DNA from: Blastocystis hominis
Taxonomy: Eukaryota; Sar; Bigyra; Opalinata; Blastocystidae
DNA length: 64,000 nucleotides
Direction of reading: 5' to 3'
NCBI RefSeq assembly: GCF_000151665.1
Contig: NW_013171838.1
Location: forward strand, 1,112,107 to 1,176,106
Numbering within the stretch: the first letter of the stretch is position 1; the number at the start of each line of letters is the position of its first letter. Under the pieces are notes generated by a model that worked only from the letters and a program-made list of their open reading frames with translations, did not search any database and was not told the origin of the DNA. The translations under genes were made by a program, and so were the position numbers. Shown here in pieces: positions 51,928 to 63,583 of the stretch.

Positions 51928-53037
51928 ATGGAAAAGGATAGTAAGAAGCCTGTGATATTCACTGTTATTGGAATATTCGTAGTTTCTGGAATTCTATTGT
52001 TAGGTATGAGTTTTCTGTATTATTGAGACTAGTTACTGGTCCAAATGCAGTTTTGCCATCTCCATGGAACTATATTTCGCAATATGTTGGCTGGCTCTAT
52101 TTTTGTGCCTGGAGTATTTCGTTTTACCCGCAGGTAAGCATTACATATGTTCTAAAACTGAGATCTTCCTCAACTATACTAGGAAATCAGTGGTTGGCTT
52201 ATCATTCGATTTTTTGGCATATAACCTGGTTGCTTTTTCTTGCTACACTGTGTACAACTTCTCTCTGCTCTATGTTCCGGAGATCCGACAAGAGTACCAG
52301 GAGATGTACCATCAGCATGTTCCTGTATTCTTCATTCATTTGTTTAATGTCAGGTGGTTGTAAACGACTTATTCTTCTCTGCTCATGCCATGCTCGTTAC
52401 GTCCTTTACGATTTTCCAGTGTTTTATTTACGAGCGGAAAGAGCAGCGAGTGAGCAAAGTGGCCATTTCTATTCTTTGTTCCATTTTCCTTCTTATTCTG
52501 CTCTGTATCCTTGGGACAGCCTTCCACGTGGTTTCTTGGCTGACTCCGCTGATCATTCTGATCGTTTTTTCCAACATTAAGCTGGTCATCAGCTTCATCA
52601 AGTACATTCCTCAGTTGATGCTGAACTGCCGGCGGAAATCGACATATCCTTTCTATGTGCGCGCTGAGGTCGCTTAACTACGACTGTGGGATGGACCATC
52701 TACAATGTGCTCCTCGATTTTTCCGGTGGCTTGCTTTCAATCATCCAGTTCTTTATGAATTGCATCGTTCTGAGTAACCGCGAAGTGAATTCTGTAATGT
52801 GCAGACGAGTGGTCCGGATTAACGAGTAATCTTGTGAAGCTGGGGTTAGGTTCCGTCAGCATGTTCTTCGACATTCTGTTCATGATCCAGCACTTTATCC
52901 TGTACCCTAGCCATGAGGAGCCAGCGGAAGAAAAGCTCATCACCGATGAAGTGGAAGCTCTCGTTTTGGAGAAGCGTGATTTTGTTCGTTCGGGCAGCAA
53001 CCGAATCATTGATATTAGTGTTATTAAGACCCCGTAA
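51928..53037 (+). CDS. CTNS: Cystinosin (lysosomal cystine/H+ symporter, PQ-loop) with an AT-AC intron
   Basis: Exports cystine from the lysosome. ATG 51928 gives MEKDSKKPVIFTVIGIFVVS. After introns of 29, 29 and 29 nt the PQ-loop core reads VGWLYFCAWSISFYPQIFLN, then YTRKSVVGLSFDFLAYNLVA, VVVNDLFFSAHAML and IKYIPQLMLNCRRKSTTVGW, then NVLLDFSGGLLSIIQ and MFFDILFMIQHFILY: both PQ motifs and seven membrane spans. The join RRKST-TVGW is only obtained by removing 52644-52681, which begins ATATCCTTT and ends TTAACTAC; no GT-AG choice keeps these conserved residues. Another 31-nt intron follows. The encoded TAA is 53035-53037. It converges on the NDUFA11-like gene with 62 bp between stops. Confidence 0.92.
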
Positions 53038-53099
53038 ACATAGTTGGATTGGATTGGATTGGATTCGTTTGTTGAGAAAACAAGCAAAAATAAGTTTCG

Positions 53100-53833
53100 T
53101 TAATGTTGCATTTCTTCACGGGGGACGGGATCCGGGAGTACCTTGCTCTTCTTTTCGATACGAGCATTCAGCGTAGGACCCACACCGTGGTGAGCACGAC
53201 TAACAGATTACCACCTCTAGCGAACAAAAATACCAGGACTCGAGAACGGAGGCCAGAGCGCCCACGAAGAAAGTCATCTTCAGCAAGTCTGGGACGTTAC
53301 CACGCTAAGCATAAATGAAGTGAAGCAAACTCACCGAGAGGCCTACGACAGCACCAGCCGCAGAGCCTGACACAAAATAGGTCCACCAGTCATTCTTCTC
53401 ACGAATTGTGTACTACACTTGATGAGTCGAATGGAACGCTACCATCCAAGATCCGAATCCTTCATAAGCCGAACCCGCAAGAGCCAGAATGATCTAGGGT
53501 CTTATCAGGAAAACAGCACTCTCTACTGCAGGACGGATAATCATCTTGGCAGATTGGGTCAACGTCGTGGGATTTACTGAAAATAACAAATAGCTAAGAA
53601 AACAAACCAGGAGTACGATATGGAGGTCGTACCCACACGGTACTCACACCTCCGAAAAAGGAGCCGACACAGAGTCCAGACCACTACGAAATTATGAGAA
53701 CTATGGGGTTTCTACAAAACCACGCGTAATTCTTCGCTTATAGTCTTTTTCGTCAGTGGGCTTCATACTAGCCTTCAGCTTTTCCCAGCAGCGCATTTTC
53801 CTCGATAGAACCGATATAATAAGCGTTTTCCAT
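53100..53833 (-). CDS. NDUFA11/Tim17-family mitochondrial inner-membrane protein
   Basis: Spliced from seven small exons (introns of 21 to 38 nt), starting at ATG 53833: MENAYYIGSIEENALLGKAE, GLCVGSFFGGVSTVWV, SAIILALAGSAYEGFGSWM, DWWTYFVSGSAAGAVVGLS, LLKMTFFVGALASVLES. Four Gly-rich membrane helices with GxxxG-like spacing and the position of the conserved Gly/Ala-rich helix before the last span fit the Tim17/22/23-NDUFA11 superfamily. Length and the absence of a long N terminus favour complex I subunit NDUFA11 (B14.7), which fits the complex I retained by Blastocystis organelles. A Tim17-type translocase subunit is the alternative. TAA is encoded. Confidence 0.6.
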
Positions 53834-53937
53834 TCTGATCCGTTCAGTGGTTCTTCTTAATCAACGATCCTGATTCCCAACAAACAACCCACAACACACA
53901 CTCTCCCTTCTTATTCCTTCTTACTCCTTCTTAATCC

Positions 53938-55512
53938 TTATTCTTCCTTCGGCAACGTCAGATCCAGCTCATGTCCCGTAATTCTCTTATAGATATCCAG
54001 CACATCATCAGCGACCGTTTCGAAGTGACTACCTCACACATCCGCCTCATTTCTACCTCGTCGCATCATACGACGTGGAGATAAAGCACCGATCCTCGGT
54101 TCCGTCGTTCACCGGCTCGAAGGTATCCGACACGTCATCGAATCGTTCCAGCACGTCGCCCAGCAGGTCGATCGCGGGCGCCAGCTCTCTCTGCGGGTCC
54201 TCCGTCTCCACCGTCGTCGACGCGATCGCGATGTAGATTCCCTTCGCGCACACCGCGTGGTCGAACGACACGCACGACACATAGATGTCTACAATCGCGA
54301 CGATTCCCGCAAAACCCACCGGAGTTTCGCTTGGGGTAGCCGGCTCGCACCACCTGCTTCGCGGGGATGATCACCTGGGCGGACTTGGAGTCGCCGGTGC
54401 CCTGGATGGGGTGGTTCAGCAGGCAGATCGACCGCACGACCTTGCCGGTCTCGCGGAGCATATCGTCGGGGAAGTAGGACGGATCGCCCACGACGAACTC
54501 GCAGGACGCGGCCTCGCCGTCGGACACCACACCCTTGATGCGGCCGTCGTCGTCGAAGAGCAGCTCGTCGGGGTTGCGGTTCAGCATGAACACGCCGCCC
54601 TTGATGGCGCAGAGGCGCGAGAAGCCCTCGGGCAGCCCGCCCAGGCCGTACATGGGGTAGAGGAAGGGCGAGGAGCCGTATTGGTTCAGCGAGTAGCCGT
54701 AGAGCTTCATCGCCTTCACCGTCTCCACGGCCGGCTCGTCGAGATAGTCGTCGTTCAGACGCAGCGCCATCGCGTGGCCCGTGAAGTCCATGCAGTTCTC
54801 GTCCAGGCCGTATTTCTTGTACAGCTCGCGCATCGTCATGTGCAGCAGCGGAACGTCCTTGTCCGCGGGCACGCCGTCCTCGCCGGGGATCTCCATGGGC
54901 AGCACGTTCGACAGGAAGCTGCGGTACTTCATCTTCTGCATCAGGGAGAGCAGAGGAGTGCTCAGCGCCTCCTGCGTTGTGGCGGGCATCTGGGAGTGAG
55001 AAAAACAAAAGGGGGGGATGGCAAAGAGGTACCTTGCTAACGGTCTTGTTCTTGCCGTTGTACACGTAGCTGCCCTCGATCTGCTTGAAGTCCAGATAGT
55101 TCGTCACTTTGGTCAGCAAAAGCATGTTCACAAGGTTGCCGCATGCCATGAGGAATTTGGGGATCAGATCCACGTTGTAGTCGCGGTTCTGGCCAAGACG
55201 GTCAAATTCCTCCTTGGTAGGCTCGCGATCACGGAATTTCTTGAACAAGTTCTAAAACTCAGGCAACCTGCACAAAAATCACAGTCAGGTTCAGAGATGC
55301 GCAATCGCCTCCATAGTAGTCATTGCGATCCAAAACCAAAACCTATTTCTCAAAAAGACTCGGAACCCTCCCACCTTCTTTCCCTCGGTGGCAAGAAGTC
55401 CGGCCACAATGCATTCCTTCAATCCAGTTCCAAGAATGACAGCGTCATACTTTCCATCGGCAAGGGCAGGATACTCCACGCCCAGAACATTCACGGGTGG
55501 TACAGGTTGCAT
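53938..55512 (-). CDS. GDI: Rab GDP-dissociation inhibitor
   Basis: Extracts and recycles prenylated GDP-Rab proteins. From ATG 55512 the dinucleotide-fold start is [19 protein letters not shown], then [20 protein letters not shown] after a 32-nt intron. Later motifs include [47 protein letters not shown] and [10 protein letters not shown]. The C-terminal lobe follows a 31-nt intron ([14 protein letters not shown]) and ends [22 protein letters not shown] with TAA 53938-53940. The GDI-type YPLYGLGELP-like Rab-binding loop and lack of the REP insert separate it from Rab escort protein. Five short introns. Octamer at 53879-53886. Confidence 0.95.
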
Positions 55513-55726
55513 GATTCCAATTTTTCTTTCAAATCCAATCCAGTAATGCAATAATAGTACATCAAGACGAAACCAATTTGCATGTGCAGTGGTGCGTCCG
55601 TCCTTGATAAGCAAGGAAACAGAAACTTCGGTAGATCATATAAATTCCCGCGTTTTCCGTTTCTGAGAAGCACATAAAGTTGCTAATTCTTGTTCTAAAT
55701 TTAGTATAATTCCTTCTGCCACTCTA

Positions 55727-56993
55727 ATGGAGTAAATTGATTTTGATAGGAGAGTCATTGTGCAGAAAATCAGATAGTTTTGAATGGCCTGCTGATGCAA
55801 AACGCTACGAGTTTTTGGGTGTGATTGGTAAGGTAGCGATCACTTTCGGTGCAGTAAAGTTCAGGGAGCTTTTGCAAAAGTATATAAAGCGCGTTGTTTA
55901 GATAACAACGCCATTGTATCCATTAAGATATTAAAGCTCGAAGACCCTTCTATCAATCTGGAGGATACTCGGAAGGAGGTCCTAACAATGAAACTATGTG
56001 ACCACGAAAACGTTCTGACGTGTTACTGCTGCTTCAATGTGGGATGCTCGCTGTGGATCGTCACGCCCCTCATGATCAAGGGCTCGTTCCTGCGCATCCT
56101 CCAGTACCTCTCCAGCCAAAAGCGCATTCAAGACGGTCAGGGCTTCGAGGAGTGCATCGTTGCATACATCATCCGCGAGACGGCCAAGGCTCTCAAATAC
56201 CTGCACGATTCCAACCTCCTGCACCGGTACTTCTTCCTCCTCCTCTCTCACCGCAGAGACGTCAAGGCGGGCAATATCCTCGTCGACGCGGACGCGAACA
56301 TCCGTCTTGCCGATCTGGGCGTGGCGCGCGTGCTCGAAGGGACCGTGAAGAAGCAGGAGGCGCGGACCTTCGTGGGCACGCCCTGCTGGATGGCGCCCGA
56401 AGTCATGAACCGCGAGCGGTACAACTCCCGCGTAGCCTGTTCCTCTCCCTGCTCATTTCCAGGCCGACATCTGGTCGCTAGGCATCACGGCGCTGGAGCT
56501 TTTCAAGGGCTACCCGCCCCTGGCGAAGTTCGAGCCGATGGAGATCCTGATCCGCACGGTGCAGGGCGAGTCGCCCTCCTTCGCCTCGTACAACGATTCC
56601 TGCCCGATCAAGCCGTCCAGCGCGTTCGTGGGGTTCATCAGCTCGGTGCTGAAGAAGGACCCTGCGCAGCGCTACAGCGCCGATAAAGTGCTGAGCCACC
56701 GCTGGCTGGCCATCGCCGACCAGGGCCGCGAGGCGCTGAAGAAGCTGCTGGAGACCATCCCTGACTTAGAGGGGCTGCCGGACGTGCCGGTGGAGCTGCC
56801 CGGGCTGGAGGTGCACTACGTGAAGAATACGACGTGGGACTTCAGCGGCGTGTAGGCGAGCGGCGGAGCGGTGAGGCGTAGGCAGGGACTGAAGGACAGC
56901 GAGAAGGACAAGTGGCTGGGAGAGTTCACCAAGGTAGGGCAGAGGAGAGAGGGTCAGACGTAGGCGTCGGTGAAAGAGACGGAGGCTCCGTAG
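55727..56993 (+). CDS. STE20-group Ser/Thr kinase (OSR1/SPAK-like)
   Basis: Short protein kinase related to OSR1/SPAK/STRAD. ATG 55727 plus a 46-nt intron gives MDFEWPADAKRYEFLGVIG, then KGAFAKVYKAR (Gly loop), IVSIKILKLED (the usual VAIK Lys is kept as SIK), HENVLTCYCCF, LLHRDVKAGNILVD (HRD catalytic loop), LADLGVARV (DLG in place of DFG), TFVGTPCWMAPEVM (activation segment/APE) and ADIWSLGITALELF. After the domain come two small exons (VQGLKDSEKDKWLGEFTK, then ASVKETEAP) before TAG 56991-56993. The OSR1 CCT domain is missing, so docking to RFxV motifs is not expected. Seven or so introns of 30-46 nt. Confidence 0.88.
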
Positions 56994-57028
56994 TTGATTG
57001 TATATTATACTACTAGCATGTGCGCGCA

Positions 57029-57043
57029 TGTTTGTTACAAACA
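57029..57043. terminator. Shared inverted 3'-end signal (kinase / PPR-like gene)
   Basis: TGTTTGTTACAAACA: an exact octamer on the plus strand for the kinase and its inverted near-copy TGTTTGTA on the minus strand, 9 nt from the PPR-like gene's encoded stop. Confidence 0.6.
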
Positions 57044-57051
57044 CCGATAAG

Positions 57052-58837
57052 CTACATAAAGGACTGGTACTGGGAGCGGAACGAGCGCTGCAGTGCGGTG
57101 CAGCCCTTCTGCTCCAGGATCGTGGAGATGGAGCGACAAATGATAGGCGACGGAGCGATCTGCGAATCAAACAGGCAATCAATAGACAGCTGTACCTTGC
57201 CCTCTTTCACCATGTCGTCGAACAGCTTCAAGCCACTCTCCGGATTCGACGAAATCAAGCCACAAGCCACATACAAAAATAGGTCCGATTTCAGGCATTG
57301 CTCCATAAAGGACAAGGTCTCGTAGATGTGTCGATACGAGTCCTTTAGATCGTATGCTTTCTTCAACTACGATGCATTGCCACGACTTTCCATACCTCCT
57401 GGACTTTTGAGGCTACGGCGCTCTCTTGAGAGGAACTTCTGTGACGAATCGGATGCTTGCTCTTCATGAACACTTCTTCTGTATACAGAACGATTCCCTG
57501 AATGCTCTCCACAGAACGGGAAACTTCGGCCCATTTCAGTAATTCCTGTGTGTCAATCAATCGGTTGTTGGACCTACAAGCATCTGCGAAGAGGAGAGAC
57601 GAATATGCAAATCGATCACCTTCTTCCAGGTAGACAACGAAATCTGCATTTTCGACTTTTCAGACATCTGTACCTCACCCATTCCAATCCATTGATACGA
57701 TTTTCAAAAGCTCAAACAGCTCCACTCCTTGACTTTTCGTAGAGTGCTTAATTAACTCCACAAAAGAGCCAATATCATCCTCTGACTTTATATTCTGCTC
57801 CAACCAACACCGACTCCAAATATGCGTGAAAGTGTCATCATCATCCGCTATATCAAAATGATAATTCGAATTCATCAGTTCACCGACCACTCGCTTCAAC
57901 CGGGACAATTCCGAACTCGTCACCGGTAGTTTTCGTTTTGACATCTCCTTATACACCTGAATCATTCCATCGTACGATTTCCCTTCGGAAAATTTCGTCA
58001 TCTCTCTCGACAGAATGATATTTAGCAACGGAGGATTCGAATTCAAGAAGTGGGTTTGCTCAATGAACAAGATCGTCAAGCGAGGCGATCGAACATCCAA
58101 CATATTCAGCAAAATGTTTAATACAGGCAAAGAAAGCATCTTGGATTCTTCCTTCATCTTCTGAATGATGTGTTCGCATAAGGAATCGTATTCTTGGTGC
58201 TTCACGAGGGTTCGCAGAATATCCTCGTACTGGGAAGACGAAATGTTCACATGATCAGTGAAGAGCTGATACGTCATGCTTATTAGCCGTTGGTGGGCAT
58301 CGCAAACTCGGTAGGCATGCAGTAACGCGTCTCGCAGTAAGCAAGTTCGTCCATACTTTTTTGCAGCTTTTGAATAGAGCAGTGAAATCGACTTAATATC
58401 TCCTATTCTTCCTGCTGTCACAATCGCACATTCGTAAGTGTAACTTGAGAGATAGAATTTGGACTGCTCTAAATACTCGAGAAGAGTTAGCAAATCCGAA
58501 GATTGATAGCAGCAGTTCAGAATGCTCATTATGTTATTGTCGATCAAGTTTCCAGGAATATGGGGCAATAGAGCATACACTTCTTGGAATGACCCAGTAC
58601 GGATAGCTGCGGATAGTTTAAGAGAGGAAGATTCCACATCGTTGTTTGGAGAGCTTGTTCCAATGGTTCGAGCACATATGGAACTAGTACCCAGTCGTGA
58701 CAATGCAGGAGCAATCTAAAACTCAAGTTCAGTCGAAGTCCTTCACTCTTCTTCCTGTGTACCCCGCTATTCCATAGAATGCTCTACGGCACACACTACT
58801 AGTCAGAGAGCATAGTAACTCCATACTGTTGAAACAT
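57052..58837 (-). CDS. Mitochondrial PPR-like helical-repeat protein
   Basis: Start at 58837: MFQHSVCRRAFYGIAGYTGR, basic and without acids, suits an organellar presequence; introns of 28 and 31 nt follow. The long central exon is all alpha, with PPR-like pairs of helices (IPGNLIDNNIMSILNCCYQS; YTYECAIVTAGRIGDIKSIS; LLRDALLHAYRVCDAHQRLI; YDGMIQVYKEMSKRKLPVTS). At least two further exons (ELLKWAEVSRSVESIQGIVL; MEQCLKSDLFLYVACGLISS, LFDDMVKEGKV) lead to the end YQSFM and an encoded TAG. Repeat spacing near 35 supports PPR, but few repeats are canonical, so RNA-binding role in organelle expression is an inference. Confidence 0.55.
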
Positions 58838-58887
58838 TTTAATCCATCAAACAGAAAGTAGCACTCTTTTTCTACATTCCTTCGTCC

Positions 58888-60271
58888 TTATCTTCTTCTT
58901 CTCGAATGATCGCGATGATGACGATGATGGCGATGTGTCCGACTTCGAGATCGGCTTCTGCTTCTGCTTCTGCTTCTGCCTCGGCTTCCACTTCCACTTT
59001 CGCTTCGACTCCTCGATCGCGACCTTGAATTCGCTCGGTTCTCCCTCCTCGATCGCTGCCTGTCCTCTGTGGATCACATTGCGCATGCATCTCTACGACT
59101 CCTCTCCTCTCGATACTGCGTCATGCGTTCTCCTCTTCTGCGTCGATTCCACAGCTTCGCGACGGACTGGCTGAAGTCCACCTTGATCCTGCGATCATCG
59201 ATCAGCACGTTGTTCATTTTCACGTAAGCGTCCTCCGCAGCCTCGTTCGATTCGAATTCGATGAACGCGTACCCCAGACTATTCCCTGTTTCGTGGTCGC
59301 GAATAATCTTCAGCTCACGGCCTGTCTACTCCACTACCTCGCAGCTTTTCACGCCAAAGCGATAGAAAATCGTCTTCAGGTCTTCGTCTTCGGTGATCGG
59401 ATTGAGCTGGCAAACGAACAGTACGTTCTCCGGAGGCTTCACATCCGCGTCGGGAAGGTCGCCAAGCATTTCCAGGATCTGCGCGTTCGTCTGCGCTTCG
59501 CGGCGCTTTTGCTCCGCCTCCATCTGTTCCGCGGTCTTTCCGTGCGAATATTCCTCCACCTCGCTCTTTGTCAGACCGCGGGGAACCACCTCTTCCTCTG
59601 GAACCGCGCGTTGCGGAGATGCGTCCGGAATTTGGAGTCCCGCCGGATCGTCGAACGGATCATAGAGAATGTGTGTGTGGAGAATGCGGATGTCGACGTA
59701 GGGTCGGAACTTTTCATTGCAGAACGCCTGGGAAGGAGGGAAAAGTGCGACCTACCTCATTGATTTTTTCGAGGACCTCAAGGCCTTCGGTCACTTGGCC
59801 AAAAATGGTGTGTTTTTTGTCGAGATAATTGATATTGTCACGAAGGGTGATGTAGAATTGCGACCCGTTCAGGTTTTCTCGCTTGTTTGCCATTGCAACG
59901 GTTCCTATCTGGAGCGTCAATAGGAATAGACAGCAATACTTTCGTGTGCTTGAGCGTTCGGTTGATTTCGTCCGCAAAGAAGCGCTTCTCGCTTCCTTCA
60001 CTAGAAATAATTGAGTCGATATTCACGCATACAGAATTCCATAGATTGAAGTTCCTCCCTTCCCTGTACCTACAAATCAGCTAGAAGTGGTTTGTTTACC
60101 CGTCGGATCACCGGTTTGAGCAATGAAATTCTGTTGAACATTAAAGAAGAGGCAGTTGTTGTAGTACTTCACTTTGCACAATTTCAAAAAGTTGAAGCAA
60201 GTGTTGTGGCACTCCTCTGTGTACAGATCGATGGTGATGTTGCCCTCGGTCGTTTCCAGAATCACGCTCAT
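58888..60271 (-). CDS. PPIL4: PPIL4-type cyclophilin with RRM and RS tail
   Basis: Spliceosome-linked nuclear cyclophilin. ATG 60271 begins [20 protein letters not shown]; the PPIase fold ([20 protein letters not shown], then [45 protein letters not shown]) is followed by the PPIL4 linker and an RRM ([57 protein letters not shown]). A predicted 18-nt intron near 59.08 kb then joins to an Arg-Ser tail ([20 protein letters not shown] ... [15 protein letters not shown]) and TAA 58888-58890; the other two frames there give acidic or Lys-rich runs without family precedent. Introns are 18-31 nt. Active-site Arg/Phe of CypA are not fully kept, as in human PPIL4. Confidence 0.88.
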
Positions 60272-60322
60272 CGTAAAACAAAGAGTATCCAACAAACAGT
60301 CGATACAAATTACGAAAACGGC

Positions 60323-63300
60323 TTAATCACTGGAGCTGCTGCTGGAGCTGCTGGAAGAGGAAACGTGCTTCTTGGGCGACTTCTTGGGCGATTTCTTCGC
60401 GGGCTTCTCGTCCTCCGACTCCGAGGAAGAGGAGGAAGAAGAGGAGGAAGAGGAAGTGGAGCTCACGGTCTTCTTAGGCGATTTCTTGGCGGGTTTTTCA
60501 TCCTCCGATTCAGAAGAGGAAGAGGAGGAAGAGGAAGTGGAGCTCACTTCCTTCTTGGGCGATTTCTTAGCAGGCTTCTCGTCCTCCGATTCAGAAGAGG
60601 AAGAGGAGGAGGAGGAAGTAGAGCTCACGGTCTTCTTCGGAGACTTCTTGGCGGGCTTTTCGTCCTCCGACTCAGAAGAAGAAGAGCTCGAAGTGGAGCT
60701 CACTTCCTTCTTAGGCGACTTCTTCGCAGGCTTCTCATCCTCCGAAGACGATTCCGATTCCGATTCAGAAGAAGAAGAAGAAGAACTCGAAGTGGAGCTC
60801 ACTTCCTTCTTAGGCGACTTCTTCGCAGGCTTCTCGTCCTCCGAAGACGATTCCGATTCCGATTCCGATTCAGAAGAAGAACTCGAAGTGGAGCTCACTT
60901 CCTTCTTCGCAGCCTTCTTCTTGGGCTTCTCTTCCTCGGAAGACGACTCCGATTCCGAGCTGGACTCGCTCTCGCTCGACGAGCTTTCCTTCTTCGCAGC
61001 CTTCTTGCTCTTCTTCTTGGGCTTCTCCTCCGACTCCGAGCTGGACTCGCTCTCGCTCGACGAGCTGCTCGACGCCTTCTTGCTCTTCTTGCTCTTCTTC
61101 TTGGGCTTCTCGCTGTCCGAAGACGATTCCAACTCCGACTCCGAGGAAGAAGAAGAAGAGGAAGAAGACCCGCTGGACTTCTTCTCCGCATCGCTCATGA
61201 TTTCGCGTCCGAAGATCACATCGAAGGGTCGCACGACGCTGCCCAGCATCTCGATGACCGCGTCGTACTCCATCGTGGTCACATCCACGCCGTTGATCGC
61301 AATGATGTAGTCGTGCGGCTTGATCAGTCCGCTCTTCTCGGCCTGCAGGCGGCTGTTGCGCGGTCCGTGGTTGAACCGCTTCACCTTGCACACGGCGGGC
61401 TCCGTCGGGTAGGACTGGTAGAGATCCAGACCGATCGGTCCGTCCATGAACTCCACCTCGATCTCCGTGAGCTCCTTGCTCAGATCGCGATTCACCACGT
61501 GGCCATCCTTGTCCACGCGCTCCTTCGCCTTCGTGATCGCCGACGTGTCCACCATCTGCGTCAGCGTCGGCCAGTACTGCACCGCCAGGTTGTTCACCGG
61601 CTCCAGCAGCTGGTTGCTCTTCTCCTACCCGTCACTTCCCTTCCTCACCGCGTACGATAATCATCTTGGACACCTGGGACTCGATGCGGCTGCAGATCAT
61701 GCCGTTGAACATCTTCAGCACCGTGTTCACCACGCCCGCCATGCTGTTGTGCTTCACCACCAGCTCCAGATCGGGCAGCTTCAGATACGGGTGCTGGATC
61801 TCCAGCTGCGGCTTGTCGTCCACCACGCGGAGCTTGAACGCCACGCCGAACATGGCCTAACCATCGTGAGCGCGGGAGCCGAGCCTACCTCGCGCGTGCT
61901 GCAGTCCAGCGTGAAGTCGCCCTTGTACTTGGGGAAGTTCCGCTTGTCGATCTTGCACTTGATCTTCTTGATCTTCAGCTTGAGGTTGCGCACGCCCACG
62001 CGCAGCTTGGCGCCGTCGAGCTTGCCGCGGTTCAGGATGAATCGCACCATCACTACGCGTGAAGCACTCGGTCAACGCCCACCGTCCGAAGACTTCAGCT
62101 TGAATCCCGAGAGATCGATGTTGCTGATCTTGTACTTGGTCTCGCCGTACTTGCCCTTCAGCACGGGCACTTCGATCGAGGGAATGTACTGCACGTCACC
62201 GCTGCGCTCCGCCGCCGCCTACCTTCAGCAGGAAGTCCAGCACCGCGGTCTTCACCTTCTCGATCATCTCATCGCGCTGCTTGTCGTCCGCCATGATCGC
62301 CTGGCCCTTCTTCAGCGCGCCCTCGATGCCTCCCTCCTCCTTGATCTTCTTCATGTACTCCAGACCCTTGCCCAGCATCTTCTTGCCCGTGTCGTCCTCC
62401 TGCACCTTCTCCAGCACCTTCATGCCCATCTCCGCGATCTTCGCGCGGTTCTCCACCACCGTGTCGATCAGAGCCGACGATCGCTCCACCATGGCGTTCT
62501 ACGCATCACCACTCCACGCCCACTCCTCTACCTCTTCGTGCTTGTGGTGATGATGCTTGCCCTTCTTGCCCTTCTTCTCCTTCTCCTTCTTCTCCTTCGA
62601 CGCCTTCTGCGCCTGCTCGATTCCCTTCTCCACGAACTCCTTGCCCTTCTCCGTCAGCTCCTCGCCCTTCTCGTTCCACGTCGATTTCATCTTCGACACG
62701 GCGCTGCTCACCATCTCCGAGGACGTGAACTCCGAAAGCAGGCTCTTCGAGATGTCCAGCATTTCCTTCGCCTCCTCGCTCTTCATCAGATCACCCATCA
62801 CCTTCTTTCCCTCTTCCATAAGCTACGAATCACAGACAAATCCTGCATTGCACACCTTTTGGGTCTGCTTGTCGTTCTTGACAGTCTCGAACGCATCCTT
62901 GCCCTTCTTCGACAGCTCGCTCTCCTTCAACTCCTCCAAACGAGCCTTCATCTGCTCTTGCATCTCAGGATTATCCGTAATCTGCTTCACCGTTTTGCCT
63001 AGACGTAATCCTGAACATCTCTACAGCGTACGCAGCTCGGCGTTCTCTTTCAGAAGCTCAGCTCCCTTCTGGAGGAGAGTATTTGCAAACTCCTTGCTTT
63101 CTTCAACCAAACCATATTTCTCAAGAACTCCAGCTCCCTGGGCGATCCACGCCTCTCTTTTGTCTTCAGGAAGTTTACTAAGGATTTGTGCGCGAAGATC
63201 CTCCGTTTTCTTCTTAAGCCACTCAGTCGTGTGCTCTCCATCAGAGCTAGTCGTATCTAAAAAAGATTACCCAAATCAAACAACAATCTACCACTTCCAG

Positions 63301-63388
63301 TAGCATCGCGATCTTTAGCTTCTTTCAGCTCGGCAGCCGCATTCTCAAACTCTCTCTTTAAGCTTTCGATTTCCGTATTTTCAGCCAT
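60323..63388 (-). CDS. TULIP-like lipid-binding + PDZ protein with Ser/Lys/Glu tail
   Basis: Novel multidomain protein. ATG 63388 (MAENTEIESLKREFENAAAE) opens about 350 residues of charged helices containing a Lys/His patch (KKGKHHHHKHEE). Next comes a beta-rich region: VQYIPSIEVPVLKGKYGETK, IDLSGFKLKSSD, LKLKIKKIKCKIDKRNFPKY, GDFTLDCS, FGVAFKLRVVDDKPQLEIQH, NTVLKMFNGMICSRIESQVS, with the pattern of BPI/SMP-like TULIP domains. Then a PDZ domain (GPIGLDLYQ, NSRLQAEKSGLIKPHDYIIA, INGVDVTTMEYDAVIEMLG) and a tail of about 230 residues of SSSS-SES-EDEKPAKKSPKKEV repeats like SRP40/Nopp140. Eight introns of 21-40 nt. TAA is encoded and the octamer lies at 60291-60298, inside a 51-bp gap to PPIL4. 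Confidence 0.7.
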
Positions 63389-63583
63389 TATAGATAACCC
63401 AGCAAAACGGGAGAAATGTAATGATTATCGAAAAACACTGGAACATAATCCTAATTATGGTCCCTATTTGACACAAATATGGGCCCACAGACAAATGAGG
63501 GACTCCGCAGATTTACAGATACCAGATGAATGGAATGACACACTCGGTGGAAGGAACACAACTAACTATTTTTTGATCTGTTC
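63389..63583. promoter_or_regulatory. Divergent promoter region (TULIP-PDZ / HMG-CoA reductase)
   Basis: 195 bp between divergent starts; no named element recognised. Confidence 0.35.

Noticed and set aside
60372-61310. Plus-strand Glu/Asp/Ser/Phe-rich open frame
   Set aside because: Product of the Ser/Lys/Glu repeat tail of the minus-strand TULIP-PDZ gene; no start context, splice links or family similarity.
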